From Pachydiplax longipennis (taxonomy: Eukaryota > Arthropoda > Insecta > Odonata > Libellulidae): DNA of 64,000 bases. Below, piece after piece: positions 27,660-41,455 of the stretch (positions are counted from its first letter, which is position 1; each line of letters starts with the position of its first letter). The DNA lies in NCBI GenBank assembly GCA_036926295.1, contig JAVFKF010000015.1, positions 71,326,501-71,390,500 on the forward strand. Direction: 5' to 3'. Both the position numbers and the translations under genes were made by a program. A model generated the notes under the pieces. The model ran no database searches and was not told the origin of the DNA. It saw only the letters and a list, made by a program, of their open reading frames with translations.

Positions 27660-29224
27660 AAAATCTTGCTAAATAAACCGTTTTCAGAGCAAAGTTCGGC
27701 TTAATTTCGTAGATTTTTCCGAAAAACGAGATAAATAAGACGTTTTCGGATCAAATTTCGGCTTAATTTCGAAGATTTTTACGAAGATCTTGATAAATAA
27801 GCCGTTTTCAAAGAAAAATTTCGGCTTATTTTGGAAGTTTTTTGAGAAATCTTGCCAAATAAGGGGTTTTCGGATCAAATTTCGGCTAAATTTAGAAGAT
27901 TTGTTGAAAATCTTGCTAAATAAATCTTTTTTGGAGCAAATTTCGCCTTAATCTGGAATATTTTTTAAAAAATCTTGCTAAATAAGCTGTTTTTGGAGCA
28001 AATTTTGGCTTAATTTGGAAGATTTTTTTAGAAAATCTTGCTAAATAAGACGTTTATTGAGGAAATTTCGGCTTCATTTGGAAGATTCATCTAAAATCTT
28101 GCTAAATAAGCCGTTTTCAGAGCAAAGTTCGGCTTAATTTCGAGGATTTTTTCGAAAATCTTCAAAATAAGCAGTTGTCAAAGGAAATTTCGGCTTAATT
28201 TGAAAGATTTTTTCGAAAATCTTGTCAAATAAGACGTTTATTGAGGAAATTTCGGCTTTATTTGGAAGATTTATCTTAAATCTTGCTAAGTAAGCCGTTT
28301 TCGGATCAAATTTCGGCTAAATTTAGAAGATTTGTAGAAAATCTTGCTAAATATGCCTTTTTTTGGAGCAAATATCGACTTAATCTGGAATATTTTTCAA
28401 AAATCTTGCTGAATAAATCTTTTTTTGGAGCCAATTTCGCCTTAATCTGTATTATTCTTGAAAAATCTTGCTAAATAAGCCGTTTTCGGATCAAATTTCG
28501 GCTAAATCAATGAGATTTTTTCGAAAATCTTACTAAATAAATTAATACTAAATAAATTTCGAAAATCTTGTCAAATAAGACGTTTATTGAGGAAATTTCG
28601 GTATTATTTCGAAGATTTATCGTAAATCTTGCCAATAAAGGCGTTTTCGGTCAAATTTCGGCTAAATTAATGAGATTTTTTCGAAAATCATACTAAATAA
28701 GCCGTTTTCAGAGCAAATTTCAGCTTCATTAGGAAGATTTTTTCGAAAACCTTGATAAATAAGCCATTTTCAAAGGAAAGTTCGGCTTTATTTGGATGAT
28801 TTCTCGAAAATCTTGCCAAATAAACCGTTTTCGGAGCCAATTACGGCTTAATTTGGACGATTTTTCGAAAATCTTGCCACATAAGGCGTTTTCGGATCAA
28901 TTTTCGGCTAAATTTAGAAGATTATTTTGAAAATCTTGCTAAATAAGCCGTTTTCAGAGCAAAGTTCGGCTTACTTTCGAGGATTTTTTCGAAAATCTTG
29001 AAAATAAGCAGTTGTCAAAGGAAATTTCGGCTTAATTTGAAAGATTTTTTCGAAAATCTTGTCAAATATGACGTTTATTGAGGAAATTTCGGCTTTATTT
29101 GGAAGATTTATCTTAAATCTTGCTAAGTAAGCCGTTTTCGGATCAAATTTCGGCTAAATTTAGAAGATTTGTAGAAAATCTTGCTAAATATGCCTTTTTT
29201 TGGAGCAAATATCGACTTAATCTT

Positions 29225-29263
29225 GAATTTCCACAATAAACGTCCTATTTGGCAATTTTTTCG
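29225..29263 (-). repeat. Inverted satellite module (copy 2 of 4)
   Basis: Same inverted 39-bp segment and breakpoints as at 27,621, exactly 1,604 bp downstream. It is part of the second copy of the tandem duplication. Confidence 0.85.
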
Positions 29264-29426
29264 AAAATCTTGCTAAATAAACCGTTTTCAGAGCAAAGTT
29301 CGGCTTAATTTCGTAGATTTTTCCGAAAAACGAGATAAATAAGACGTTTTCGGATTAAATTTTGGCTTAATCTGGATGATTTGTTGAAAATCTTGCTAAA
29401 TAAAATTTTTTGGAGGAAATTTCGCC

Positions 29427-32400
29427 TTATTTTGGAAGATTTTTCGTAAATCTTGCCAATTAAGGCGTTTTCGGATCAATTTTCGGCTAAATTTAGATAA
29501 TATTTTTGGAAAATCTTGCTAAATAAGACATTTATTGAGGAAATTTCGGCTTCATTTGGAAGATTTTTTCGAAAATCTTAAAAAAAATAAGCCGTTTTTA
29601 AAGGAAATTTCGGCTTATTTTGGAAGTTTTTTGAGAAATCTTGCCAAATAAGGCGTTTTCGGATCAAATTTCGCCTAAATTTAGAAGATTTCTTGAAAAT
29701 CTTGCTAAATAAGCCTTTTTTTGGAGCAAATTTTGACTTAATCTGGAATATTTTTCTAAAATCTTGCTCAATAAGCCGTTTTCGGAGCAAATTTCGGCTT
29801 AATTTGGATGATTTTCCAAAAAAACCGTTTCCGGAGCAAATTTCGGCTTAATTTGCAAGATTTTTTCGAAAATCTTGTCAAATAAGACGTTTATTGAGGA
29901 AATTTCGGTTTTATTTGGATGATTTTTCGAAAATCTTGCCAAATAAACCGTTTTCGGAGCAATTTTCGGCTTAATATGGAAGTTTTTTTCGAAAATATTG
30001 CCAAATAAGACGTTTATTTTGGAAATTTCGGCTTTATTTGGAAGATTTATCTAAAATCTTGCTAAATATGCCGTTGTCGGAGCAAATTTTGGCTTAATCT
30101 GGAAGATTTGTTGAAAATCTTGCTAATTAAGCTGTTTTTGCAGCAAATTTCGCCTTATTTTGGAAGTTTTTTTCGAAAATTTTACCACATTAGTCGTTTT
30201 CGGAGCAAATTTCGGCTTAATTTGGAATATTTTTCGAAAATCTTGTCAAATACGACAATTATTTTGGAAATTTCGGCTTTATTTGGAAGATTTTTTCGAA
30301 AATCTTGAAAAATAAGCCGTTATCAAAGGAAAATTCGGCTTATTTTGGAGGTTTTTTGAGAAATCTTGCCAAGAAATCGTAGCAAAGTTCGGCTTAATTT
30401 CGTAGATTTTTTCGAAAATCCTGCTAAATAAGCCATTTTCAGAGCAAATTTCTGCTTAATTTGGAAGATTTTTTCGAAAATCTTGCTAAATAAGCCGTTA
30501 TCAAAGGAAATTTCGGCTTATTTTGGAGGTTTTTTGAGAAATCTTGCCAAATAAGGCGTTTCGGATCAAATTTCGGCTAAATTTAGATTATATGTTGAAA
30601 ATCTTGTTAAATAAGCCGTTTTCGGAGCAAATTTCGGCATATTTTGGAAGTTTTTTGAGAAGTCTTGCCAAATAAGGCGTTTTCGGATCAAATTTCGACT
30701 AAATTTAGAAGATTTGTTGAAAATCTTGATAAATATGCCGTTTTCAAAGGAAATTTCGGCTTATTTTGGAAGTTTTTTGAGAAATCTTGCCAAATAAGGA
30801 GTTTTCGGATCAAATTTCGGCTAAATTTAGAAGATTTGTTGAAAATCTTGCTAAATAAGCCTTTTTTTGGAGCAAATTTTGACTTAATCTGAAATATTTT
30901 TCAAAAGTCTTGCTAAATAAGCCGTTTTCGGAGCAAATTTCGGCTTATTTTGGAAGATTTTTCGTAAATCTTGCCAATTAAGGCGTTTTCGGATCAATTT
31001 TCGGCTAAATTTAGATAATATTTTTGGAAAATCTTGCTAAATAAGACATTTATTGAGGAAATTTCGGCTTCATTTGGAAGATTTTTTCGAAAATCTTAAA
31101 AAAAATAAGCCGTTTTTAAAGGAAATTTCGGCTTATTTTGGAAGTTTTTTGAGAAATCTTGCCAAATAAGGCGTTTTCGGATCAAATTTCGCCTAAATTT
31201 AGAAGATTTCTTGAAAATCTTGCTAAATAAGCCTTTTTTTGGAGCAAATTTTGACTTAATCTGGAATATTTTTCTAAAATCTTGCTCAATAAGCCGTTTT
31301 CGGAGCAAATTTCGGCTTAATTTGGATGATTTTCCAAAAAAACCGTTTCCGGAGCAAATTTCGGCTTAATTTGCAAGATTTTTTCGAAAATCTTGTCAAA
31401 TAAGACGTTTATTGAGGAAATTTCGGTTTTATTTGGATGATTTTTCGAAAATCTTGCCAAATAAACCGTTTTCGGAGCAATTTTCGGCTTAATATGGAAG
31501 TTTTTTTCGAAAATATTGCCAAATAAGACGTTTATTTTGGAAATTTCGGCTTTATTTGGAAGATTTATCTAAAATCTTGCTAAATATGCCGTTGTCGGAG
31601 CAAATTTTGGCTTAATCTGGAAGATTTGTTGAAAATCTTGCTAATTAAGCTGTTTTTGCAGCAAATTTCGCCTTATTTTGGAAGTTTTTTTCGAAAATTT
31701 TACCACATTAGTCGTTTTCGGAGCAAATTTCGGCTTAATTTGGAATATTTTTCGAAAATCTTGTCAAATACGACAATTATTTTGGAAATTTCGGCTTTAT
31801 TTGGAAGATTTTTTCGAAAATCTTGAAAAATAAGCCGTTATCAAAGGAAAATTCGGCTTATTTTGGAGGTTTTTTGAGAAATCTTGCCAAGAAATCGTAG
31901 CAAAGTTCGGCTTAATTTCGTAGATTTTTTCGAAAATCCTGCTAAATAAGCCATTTTCAGAGCAAATTTCTGCTTAATTTGGAAGATTTTTTCGAAAATC
32001 TTGCTAAATAAGCCGTTATCAAAGGAAATTTCGGCTTATTTTGGAGGTTTTTTGAGAAATCTTGCCAAATAAGGCGTTTCGGATCAAATTTCGGCTAAAT
32101 TTAGATTATATGTTGAAAATCTTGTTAAATAAGCCGTTTTCGGAGCAAATTTCGGCATATTTTGGAAGTTTTTTGAGAAGTCTTGCCAAATAAGGCGTTT
32201 TCGGATCAAATTTCGACTAAATTTAGAAGATTTGTTGAAAATCTTGATAAATATGCCGTTTTCAAAGGAAATTTCGGCTTATTTTGGAAGTTTTTTGAGA
32301 AATCTTGCCAAATAAGGAGTTTTCGGATCAAATTTCGGCTAAATTTAGAAGATTTGTTGAAAATCTTGCTAAATAAGCCTTTTTTTGGAGCAAATTTTGA

Positions 32401-32470
32401 CTTAATCTGAAATATTTTTCAAAAGTCTTGCTAAATAAGCCGTTTTCGGAGCAAATTTCGGCTTATTTTG
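29427..32470 (+). repeat. 1,518-bp tandem duplication in super-HOR I
   Basis: TTCGTAAATCTTGCCAATT occurs at 29,443 and 30,961. The following 1.5 kb is repeated almost without change, including AACCGTTTCCGGAGC, the run of A near 29,580/31,098 and GCCAAGAAATCGTAGC near 30,368/31,886. It directly follows the 1,604-bp duplication, so two unequal-exchange events of different unit length lie side by side. Confidence 0.9.
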
Positions 32471-35400
32471 GAAGTTTTTTGAGAAATCTGGCCAAATAAG
32501 GCGTTTTCGGTCATGTTTCGGCTAAATTTGGAAGATTTTTTCGAAAATCCTGCTAAGTAAGCCGTTTTCAGAGCAAATTTCTGCTTAATATGGAAGATTT
32601 TTTCGAAAATCTTGCTAAATAAGCCGTTATCAAAGGAAATTTCGGCTTATTTTGGAGGTTTTTTGAGAAATCTTGCCAAATAAGGCGTTTTCGGATCAAA
32701 TAGCGGTTAAATTTAGATTATATGTTGAAAATCTTGCTAAATAAGTATTTTTTGGAGCTTATTTTGCCTTAATCTGGAATATTTTTCAAAAATCTTGCCA
32801 AAAAAACCGTTTTCGAAGCAAATTTCGGCTTATTTTGGACGTTTTTTGAGAAATCATGCCAAATAAGGCGTTTTCGGAGCAAATTTCGGCTAAATTTAGA
32901 AGATTTCTTGAAAATCTTGCTAAATAAGCCTTTTTTTGGAGCAAATTTTGACTTAATCTGGAATATTTTTCTAAAATCTTGCTCAATAAGCCGTTTTCGG
33001 AGCAAATTTCGGCTTAATTTGGATGATTTTCCAAAAAAACCGTTTCCGGAGCAAATTTCGGCTTAATTTGCAAGATTTTTTCGAAAATCTTGTCAAATAA
33101 GACGTTTATTGAGGAAATTTCGGTTTTATTTGGATGATTTTTCGAAAATCTTGCCAAAAAAAACCGTTTTCGGAGCAATTTTCGGCTTAATATGGAAGTT
33201 TTTTTCGAAAATATTGCCAAATAAGACGTTTATTTTGGAAATTTCGGCTTTATTTGGAAGATTTATCTAAAATCTTGCTAAATATGCCGTTGTCGGAGCA
33301 AATTTTGGCTTAATCTGGAAGATTTGTTGAAAATCTTGCTAATTAAGCTGTTTTTGGAGTAAATTTCGCCTTATTTTGGAAGTTTTTTTCGAAAATTTTA
33401 CCACATTAGGCGTTTTCGGATCAAGTTTCGGCTAAATTTAGAAGATTTTTTCGAAAATCTTGAAAAATAAGCCGTTATCAAAGGAAATTTCGGCTTATTT
33501 TTGAGGTTTTTTGAGAAATCTTGCCAAATAAGGCGTTTTCGGATCAAAATTCGGCTAAATTTAGATTATTTGTTGAAAATCTTGCTAAATAAGCCTTTTT
33601 TTGGAGCTAATTTTTCCTTAATCTGGAATATTTTTCAAAAATTTTGCTAAATAAGCTGTTTTTGGAGCAAATTTCGCCTTATTTTGGAAGTTTTTTTCGA
33701 AAATCTTTCCACATAAGGCGTTTTTGGATCAAATTTCGGCTTAATTTGGAAGAATTTTTCAAAAATCATGCTAAATAAGCTGTTTTCAGAGGATATTTCG
33801 GCTAAATTTGAAAGATTTTTACGAAAATCTTGCCAAATAAACATTTTTCGGAGCAATTTTCGGCTTATTTTGGAAGATTTTTTCGAAAATATTGCCAATT
33901 ACGGCGTTTTCGGATCAAATTTCGGCTAAATTTAGAAGATTTTTCGAAAATCTTGCTAAATGAGCCGTTTTCAGATCAAATTTTGACTTAATTTGGATGA
34001 CTTTCCAAAAATTTTGCCAAATAAACACTTTTCGGAGCAAAATTCCGCTTAATTTGGAAGATTTTTTCGAAAATCTTGTGAAATACGTTGTTTTTTGAGG
34101 AAATTTGGTCTTTATTTGGAAGATTTATCTAAAATCTTGCAAAAATAAGCTGTTTCTGGAGCAAATTTCGCCTTATTTTGGAATATTTTTTAAATCATGC
34201 CAAATTTGCCGTTTTCGTATCAAATTTCGGCTAAATGTAGAAGATTTTTTCAAAAATGTTGCTAAATAAGCTGTTTTCAGAGGAAATTTCCGCTAATTTA
34301 AAAGATTTTTTCGAAAATCTTGCCAAATAAACCGTTTTCGGAGCAATTTTCGGCTTAATATGGAAGATTTTTTCGAAAATATTGCCATATAAGACGTTTA
34401 TTTTGGAAATTTCGGCTTTATTTGGAAGATTTATCTAAAATCTAGCTAAATATGCAGTTGTCGGAGCAAATTTTGGCTTAATCTGGAAGATTTTTTGAAA
34501 ATCTTGCTAAAAAAGCTGTTTTTCGAGCAAATTTCGCCTTATTTTGGAAGATTTTTGAAAAATCTTGGCAAATTAGCCGTTTTTGGATCAACTTTCGGCT
34601 TAATTTGGAAGATTTTTTGAAATTCTTGCTAAGTAAGCTGTTTTCAGAGGAAATTTCGGCTAATTTAAGAAGATTTTTTTGAAAATCTATCTAAATAGGC
34701 CTTTTTCGGATCAAATTTCGGTTTAATTTGGAAGGTTTTTTCGAAAATATTGTCAAATACGACATTTATAGAGGAAAATTTTATTCTGGAAGATTTGTTA
34801 GAAATCTTGCTAAATAAGCTATTTCTTGAACATATTTTGCCTTTTTTTGAAAGGTTTTTCAGAAATCTTGCCATATAAAGCATTTCGGATCAAATTTCGG
34901 CAAAATTAAGATTTTTTCGAAAATCTTAATAAGTAAGCCGTTTTCAGAACAAAGTTCGGCTTTATTTGGAAGTTTTCTCAGAAATATTGCCAATTAAGGC
35001 GTTTTTGGATCAAATTTCGGCTAAATTTAGAAGATTTGTTGAAAATCTTTCTAAAGAAGCCTTTTTTTGAGCAAATTTTGCCTTAATCTGGATAATTTTT
35101 AAAATATCTTGGCAAATTAGCCGTTTTTCGATCAAATTTCGCCTTAATTTGGAAGATTTTTTCAAAAATCTTGCTAAATAAGCCGTTTTCGGAGCAAATT
35201 TTGGCTAAATGTAGAAGATTTTTTCGAAAATCTTGCCAAATAAGACGTTTATTGTGGAAATTTCGGCTTTATTTGGAAGATTTCTCTAAAATCTTGCTAA
35301 ATATGCCGTTTTCGGAGAAAATTTTGGCTTAATCTGGAAGACTTGTTGAAAATCTTGCTAAATAAAATGTTTTTGGAGCAAATTTCGCCTTATTTTGGAA

Positions 35401-38400
35401 GATTTTTTCGAAAATATTGCCAATTAAGGCGTTTTCGGATCAAATTTCCGCTAAATGTAGAAGATTTTTTCGAAAATCTTGCCAAATAAACCGTTTTCGG
35501 ATTAAATTTCCGCTTAATTTGGAAGATTTTTTCGAAAATCTTGTCAAATACGATGTTTTTTGAAGAAATTTCGTCTTTATTTCGAAGATTTATCTAAAAT
35601 CTTTCTAAATATGCAATTTTCGGAGCGAATTTTGGATTAATCTGCGAGATTTGTTGAAAATCGTGCTAAATAAGCTATTTTTGGAGCAATGTTCGGCTTA
35701 ATTTCGAAGATTTTTTCGAAAATCTGGAAAAATAAGCCGTTATCAAATGAAATTTTGGCTTATTTTGGAGGTTCTTTGAGAAATCTTGCCAAATAAGGCG
35801 TTCTCGGATCAAATTTCGGCTAAATTCAGATTATTTGTTGAAAATCATCCTAAATAAGCCTTTTTTGGAGCAAATTTTGCCTTAAGCTGGAATATTTGTC
35901 AAAAATCTTGCTAAATAAGCCGTTTCGGAGCAAATTTCGGCTTAATTTGGAAGATTTTTTCGAAAATCTTCTCAAATAAGACGTTTATTGAGGAAATTTC
36001 GGTTTTATTTGGAAGATTTATCTAAAATCTTGATAAATATGGAGTTTTCGGAGCAAATTTTGGCTTAATCTGCAAGATTTGTTGAAAATCATGCTACATA
36101 AGCTTTTTTGGAGCAAATTTCGCCTTATTTTGATAGATTTTTTCGAAAATCTTGCCACATAAAGCGTTTTCGGATCAAGTTACAGCTAAATTTAGAAGAT
36201 TTTTTCGAAAATCTTGCTAAATAAACCGTTTTCAGAGCAAAGTTCGGCTTAATTTCGTAGATTTTTCCGAAATACGAGATAAATAAAACGTTTTCGGATT
36301 AAATTTCCGCTTAATTTGGAAGATTTTTTCGAAAATCTTGTCAAATACGATGTTTTTGAAGAAATTTCGTCTTTATTTCGAAGATTTATATAAAATCTTG
36401 CAACAATAAGCTGTTTTTGGAGCACATTTTGGCCTAATCTGGAAGATTTGTTGAAAATCTTGCTAATTAAGCGGTTTATGGATCAAATTTCGGCTTAATT
36501 TAAATGATTTTCCAAAAATCTTCCCAAAAATCCGTTTTCGGAGCAAATTTCGGCTTAATTTGGAAGATTTTTGAAAAATCTTGGCAAAGTAGCCCTTTTT
36601 GTTTCAAATTTCGGCTTAATTTGGATGATTTTCCAAAAATCTTGCCAAAAAAAACCGTTTTCGGAGCAAATTTCGGCTTAATTTCGAGGATTTTTTCGAA
36701 AATCTTGTCAAATAACATTTATTGAGGAAATTTCGGTTTTATTTGGTAGATTTACCTTAAATCTTGCTAAATAAGCCGTTTTCGGAGCAAATTTCGGCTT
36801 AATCTGGAATATTTGTTGAACATCTTGCTAAATAAAATGTTTTTGGAGGTAATTTAGCCTTATTTTGGAAGATTTTTTCGAAAATCTTGCTAAATAAACC
36901 GTTTTCAGAACAAATTTCGGCTTCATTTGGATGATTTTTTCGAAAATCTTGCTAAATAAGCCGTTTTCGTAGCAAATACCGGCATAATTTGGAAGATTTT
37001 TTCAAAAATCTTGCTAAATAAGCCGTTTTAGGAGCAAATTTCGGCTTATTTTGGAAGATTTATCAGAAATCTTGCCAAATAAGGCGTTTTCGGATCAAAT
37101 TTCGGCTAATTTAAAGAGATTTTTTCGAAAATCTTGCTAAATAAGCTGTTTTCAGAGGATATTTCTGCTAATTTAAGAAGATTTTTTTGAAAATCTATCT
37201 AAATAGGCCTTTTTCGGATCAAATTTCGGCTTATTTTGGAAGATTTTTTCGAAAATCTTGATAAATGAGCCATTTTCAAAGGAAATTTCGGCTTATTTTG
37301 GATGATTTTTCAGAAACCTTGCAAAATTAGTCGTTTTCGGATCAAATTTCAGCTAAAATAAGAAGATTTGTTGAAAATCTTGCTAAATAAAATGTTGTTG
37401 GAGGAAATTTAGCGTTAATTTGGAAGATTTTTCGTAAATCTTGCCAATTAAGGCGTTTTCGGATCAAATTTCGGCTAAATTAATGAAATTTTTTCGAAAA
37501 TCATACTAAATAAGCCGTTTTCAGAGCAAATTTTAGCTTCATTTGGAAGATTTTTTCGAAAATCTTGATTAATAAGCCATTTTCAAAGAAAATTTCGGCT
37601 TAATTTGGATGATTTTTCGAAAATCTTGCCACATAAGGCGTCTTGGGATCAAATTTCGGCTAAATTTAGAAGATTTTTTCGAAAATCCTGCTAAATAAGC
37701 CGTTTTCAGAGCAAATTTCTGCTTAATTTGGAAGATTTTTTCAAAAATCATACTAAATAAGCCGTTTTCAGAGCAAATTTCAGCTTCATTTGGAAGATTT
37801 TTTCGAAAATCTTGATAAATAAGCCATTCTCAAAGGAAATTTCGGCATAATTTGGATGATTTTTCGAAAATCTTGCCAAATAAACCGTTTTCGGAGCAAT
37901 TTTCGGTTTAATGTGGAAGATTTTTTCGAAAATATTGCCAAAAAAGACGTTAATTTTGGAAATGTCGGCTTTATTTGGAAGATTTTTTCGAAAATCTTCA
38001 AAAATAAGCCGTTATCAAAGGAAATTTCGGCTTATTTTGGAGGTTTTTTGAGAAATCTTGCCAAATATGGCGTTTTCGGATCAAATTTCGGCTTAATTTC
38101 GAAGATTTTTACGAAGATCTTGATAAATAAGCCGTTTTCAAAGAAAAATTTCGGCTTATTTTGGAAGTTTTTTGAGAAATCTTGCCAAATAAGGGGTTTT
38201 CGGATCAAATTTCGGCTAAATTTAGAAAATTAGTTGAAAATCTTGCTAAATAAATCTTTTTTGGAGCAAATTTCGCCTTAATCTGGAATATTTCTTAAAA
38301 AATCTTGCTAAATAAGCTGTTTTTGGAGCAAATTTTGGCTTAATTTGGAAGATTTTTTTAGAAAATCTTGCTAAATAAGACGTTTATTGAGGAAATTTCG

Positions 38401-38718
38401 GCTTCATTTGGAAGATTCATCTAAAATCTTGCTAAATAAGCCGTTCTCAGAGCAAAGTTCGGCTTAATTTCGAAGATTTTTTCGAAAATCTTCAAAATAA
38501 GCAGTTGTCAAAGGAAATTTCGGCTTAATTTGAAAGATTTTTTCCAAAAACCTTGGCAAATAAGACGTTTATTGAGGAAATTTCGGCTTTATTTGGAAGA
38601 TTTATCTTAAATCTTGCTAAGTAAGCCGTTTTCGGATCAAATTTCGGCTAAATTTAGAAGATTTGTAGAAAATCTTGCTAAATATGCCTTTTTTTGGAGC
38701 AAATATCGACTTAATCTT

Positions 38719-38757
38719 GAATTTCCACAATAAACGTCCTATTTGGCAATTTTTTCG
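38719..38757 (-). repeat. Inverted satellite module (copy 3 of 4)
   Basis: Same inverted segment within super-HOR copy II. It is followed by CGAAAATCTTGCTAAATAAA and then CTGTTTTCAG, a small difference from the ACCG of the other copies. Confidence 0.85.
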
Positions 38758-39093
38758 AAAATCTTGCTAAATAAACTGTTTTCAGAGCAAAGTTCGGCTT
38801 AATTTCGTAGATTTTTCCGAAAAACGAGATAAAGAAGACGTTTTCGGATTAAATTTTGGCTTAATCTGGATGATTTGTTGAAAATCTTGCTAAATAAAAT
38901 TTTTTGGAGGAAATTTCGCCTTATTTTGGAAGATTTTTCGTAAATCTTGCCAATTAAGGCGTTTTCGGATCAATTTTCGGCTAAATTTAGATAATATTTT
39001 TGGAAAATCTTGCTAAATAAGACATTTATTGAGGAAATTTCGGCTTCATTTGGAAGATTTTTTCGAAAATCTTAAAAAAAATAAGCCGTTTTT

Positions 39094-41455
39094 AAAGGAA
39101 ATTTCGGCTTATTTTGGAAGTTTTTTGAGAAATCTTGCCAAATAAGGCGTTTTCGGATCAAATTTCGCCTAAATTTAGAAGATTTCTTGAAAATCTTGCT
39201 AAATAAGCCTTTTTTTGGAGCAAATTTTGACTTAATCTGGAATATTTTTCTAAAATCTTGCTCAATAAGCCGTTTTCGGAGCAAATTTCGGCTTAATTTG
39301 GATGATTTTCCAGAAAAACCGTTCCCGGAGCAAATTTCGGCTTAATTTGCAAGATTTTTTCGAAAATCTTGTCAAATAAGACGTTTATTGAGGAAATTTC
39401 GGTTTTATTTGGATGATTTTTCGAAAATCTTGCCAAATAAACCGTTCTCGGAGCAATTTTCGGCTTAATATGGAAGATTTTTTCAAAAATATTGCCAAAT
39501 AAGACGTTTATTTTGGAAATTTCGGCTTTATTTGGAAGATTTATCTAAAATCTTGCTAAATATGCCGTTGTCGGAGCAAATTTTGGCTTAATCTGGAAGA
39601 TTTGTTGAAAATCTTGCTAATTAAGCTGTTTTTGCAGCAAATTTCGCCTTATTTTGGAAGTTTTTTTCGAAAATTTTACCACATTAGTCGTTTTCGGAGC
39701 AAATTTCGGCTTAATTTGGAATATTTTTCGAAAATCTTGTAAAATACGACAATTATTTTGGAAATTTCGGCTTTATTTGGAAGATTTTTTCGAAAATCTT
39801 GAAAAATAAGCCGTTATCAAAGGAAAATTCGGCTTATTTTGGAGGTTTTTTGAGAAATCTTGCCAAGAAAACGTAGCAAAGTTCGGCTTAATTTCGTAGA
39901 TTTTTTCGAAAATCCTGCTAAATAAGCCGTTTTCAGAGCAAATTTCTGCTTAATTTGGAAGATTTTTTCGAAAATCTTGCTAAATAAGCCGTTATCAAAG
40001 GAAATTTCGGCTTATTTTGGAGGTTTTTTGAGAAATCTTGCCAAATAAGGCGTTTCGGATCAAATTTCGGCTAAATTTAGATTATATGTTGAAAATCTTG
40101 TTAAATAAGCCGTTTTCGGAGCAAATTTCGGCATATTTTGGAAGTTTTTTGAGAAGTCTTGCCAAATAAGGCGTTTTCGGATCAAATTTCGACTTAATTT
40201 CGAAGATTTTTTCGAAAATCTTGATAAATATGCCGTTATCAAAGGAAATTTCGGCTTATTTTGGAAGTTTTTTGAGAAATCTTGCCAAATAAGGCGTTTT
40301 CGGATCAAATTTCGCCTAAATTTAGAAGATTTCTTGAAAATCTTGCTAAATAAGCCTTTTTTTGGAGCAAATTTTGACTTAATCTGGAATATTTTTCTAA
40401 AATCTTGCTCAATAAGCCGTTTTCGGAGCAAATTTCGGCTTAATTTGGATGATTTTCCAGAAAAACCGTTCCCGGAGCAAATTTCGGCTTAATTTGCAAG
40501 ATTTTTTCGAAAATCTTGTCAAATAAGACGTTTATTGAGGAAATTTCGGTTTTATTTGGATGATTTTTCGAAAATCTTGCCAAATAAACCGTTCTCGGAG
40601 CAATTTTCGGCTTAATATGGAAGATTTTTTCAAAAATATTGCCAAATAAGACGTTTATTTTGGAAATTTCGGCTTTATTTGGAAGATTTATCTAAAATCT
40701 TGCTAAATATGCCGTTGTCGGAGCAAATTTTGGCTTAATCTGGAAGATTTGTTGAAAATCTTGCTAATTAAGCTGTTTTTGCAGCAAATTTCGCCTTATT
40801 TTGGAAGTTTTTTTCGAAAATTTTACCACATTAGTCGTTTTCGGAGCAAATTTCGGCTTAATTTGGAATATTTTTCGAAAATCTTGTAAAATACGACAAT
40901 TATTTTGGAAATTTCGGCTTTATTTGGAAGATTTTTTCGAAAATCTTGAAAAATAAGCCGTTATCAAAGGAAAATTCGGCTTATTTTGGAGGTTTTTTGA
41001 GAAATCTTGCCAAGAAAACGTAGCAAAGTTCGGCTTAATTTCGTAGATTTTTTCGAAAATCCTGCTAAATAAGCCGTTTTCAGAGCAAATTTCTGCTTAA
41101 TTTGGAAGATTTTTTCGAAAATCTTGCTAAATAAGCCGTTATCAAAGGAAATTTCGGCTTATTTTGGAGGTTTTTTGAGAAATCTTGCCAAATAAGGCGT
41201 TTCGGATCAAATTTCGGCTAAATTTAGATTATATGTTGAAAATCTTGTTAAATAAGCCGTTTTCGGAGCAAATTTCGGCATATTTTGGAAGTTTTTTGAG
41301 AAGTCTTGCCAAATAAGGCGTTTTCGGATCAAATTTCGACTTAATTTCGAAGATTTTTTCGAAAATCTTGATAAATATGCCGTTATCAAAGGAAATTTCG
41401 GCTTATTTTGGAAGTTTTTTGAGAAATCTTGCCAAATAAGGCGTTTTCGGATCAA
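39094..41455 (+). repeat. 1,147-bp tandem duplication in super-HOR II
   Basis: CAGAAAAACCGTTCCCGGAG is found at 39,311 and 40,458, and AAAGGAAATTTCGGC at 39,094 and 40,241. The intervening sequence repeats with an offset of exactly 1,147 bp. A short third portion begins near 41,388. The same block in copy I repeats at 1,518 bp, so the two copies expanded independently with different register. Confidence 0.88.

Larger units (their letters stand above)
26142..29350 (+). repeat. 1,604-bp tandem duplication in super-HOR I
   Basis: The series starting at CGGCTTAATTTCGAAG plus ATTTTTACGAAGATC (26,161) recurs at 27,765, exactly 1,604 bp later, with almost no differences. Both copies contain a truncated monomer (near 26,925 and 28,529) and an inverted 39-bp module (27,621 and 29,225). 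Copies II and III of the super-HOR carry this block once only, so the duplication is private to copy I. Confidence 0.9.
20790..32480 (+). repeat. Super-HOR copy I (~11.7 kb)
   Basis: This is the first of three large super-units. I split each into blocks by shared variant series. C is about 20,790-24,150, marked by CAGAGGATATTTCGG, TTTTTACGAAAATC and GGATTAATCTGCGAG. E is about 24,300-26,140, with TGTTGTTGGAGGAAATTTAG and GTCTTGGGATC. F is about 26,142-29,350, duplicated at 1,604 bp. D is about 29,427-32,480, duplicated at 1,518 bp. The C block is offset from copy II by 12,982 bp at its left edge and 13,588 bp at 22,041, so copy II has about 606 bp more inside it. Confidence 0.8.

Noticed and set aside
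40060..40431. 123-codon minus-strand open frame
   Set aside because: It consists of satellite monomers read antisense. The peptide repeats the module RLIWQDFSKNFQNKPKF, and its length changes to 82 codons in the adjacent 1,147-bp copy.
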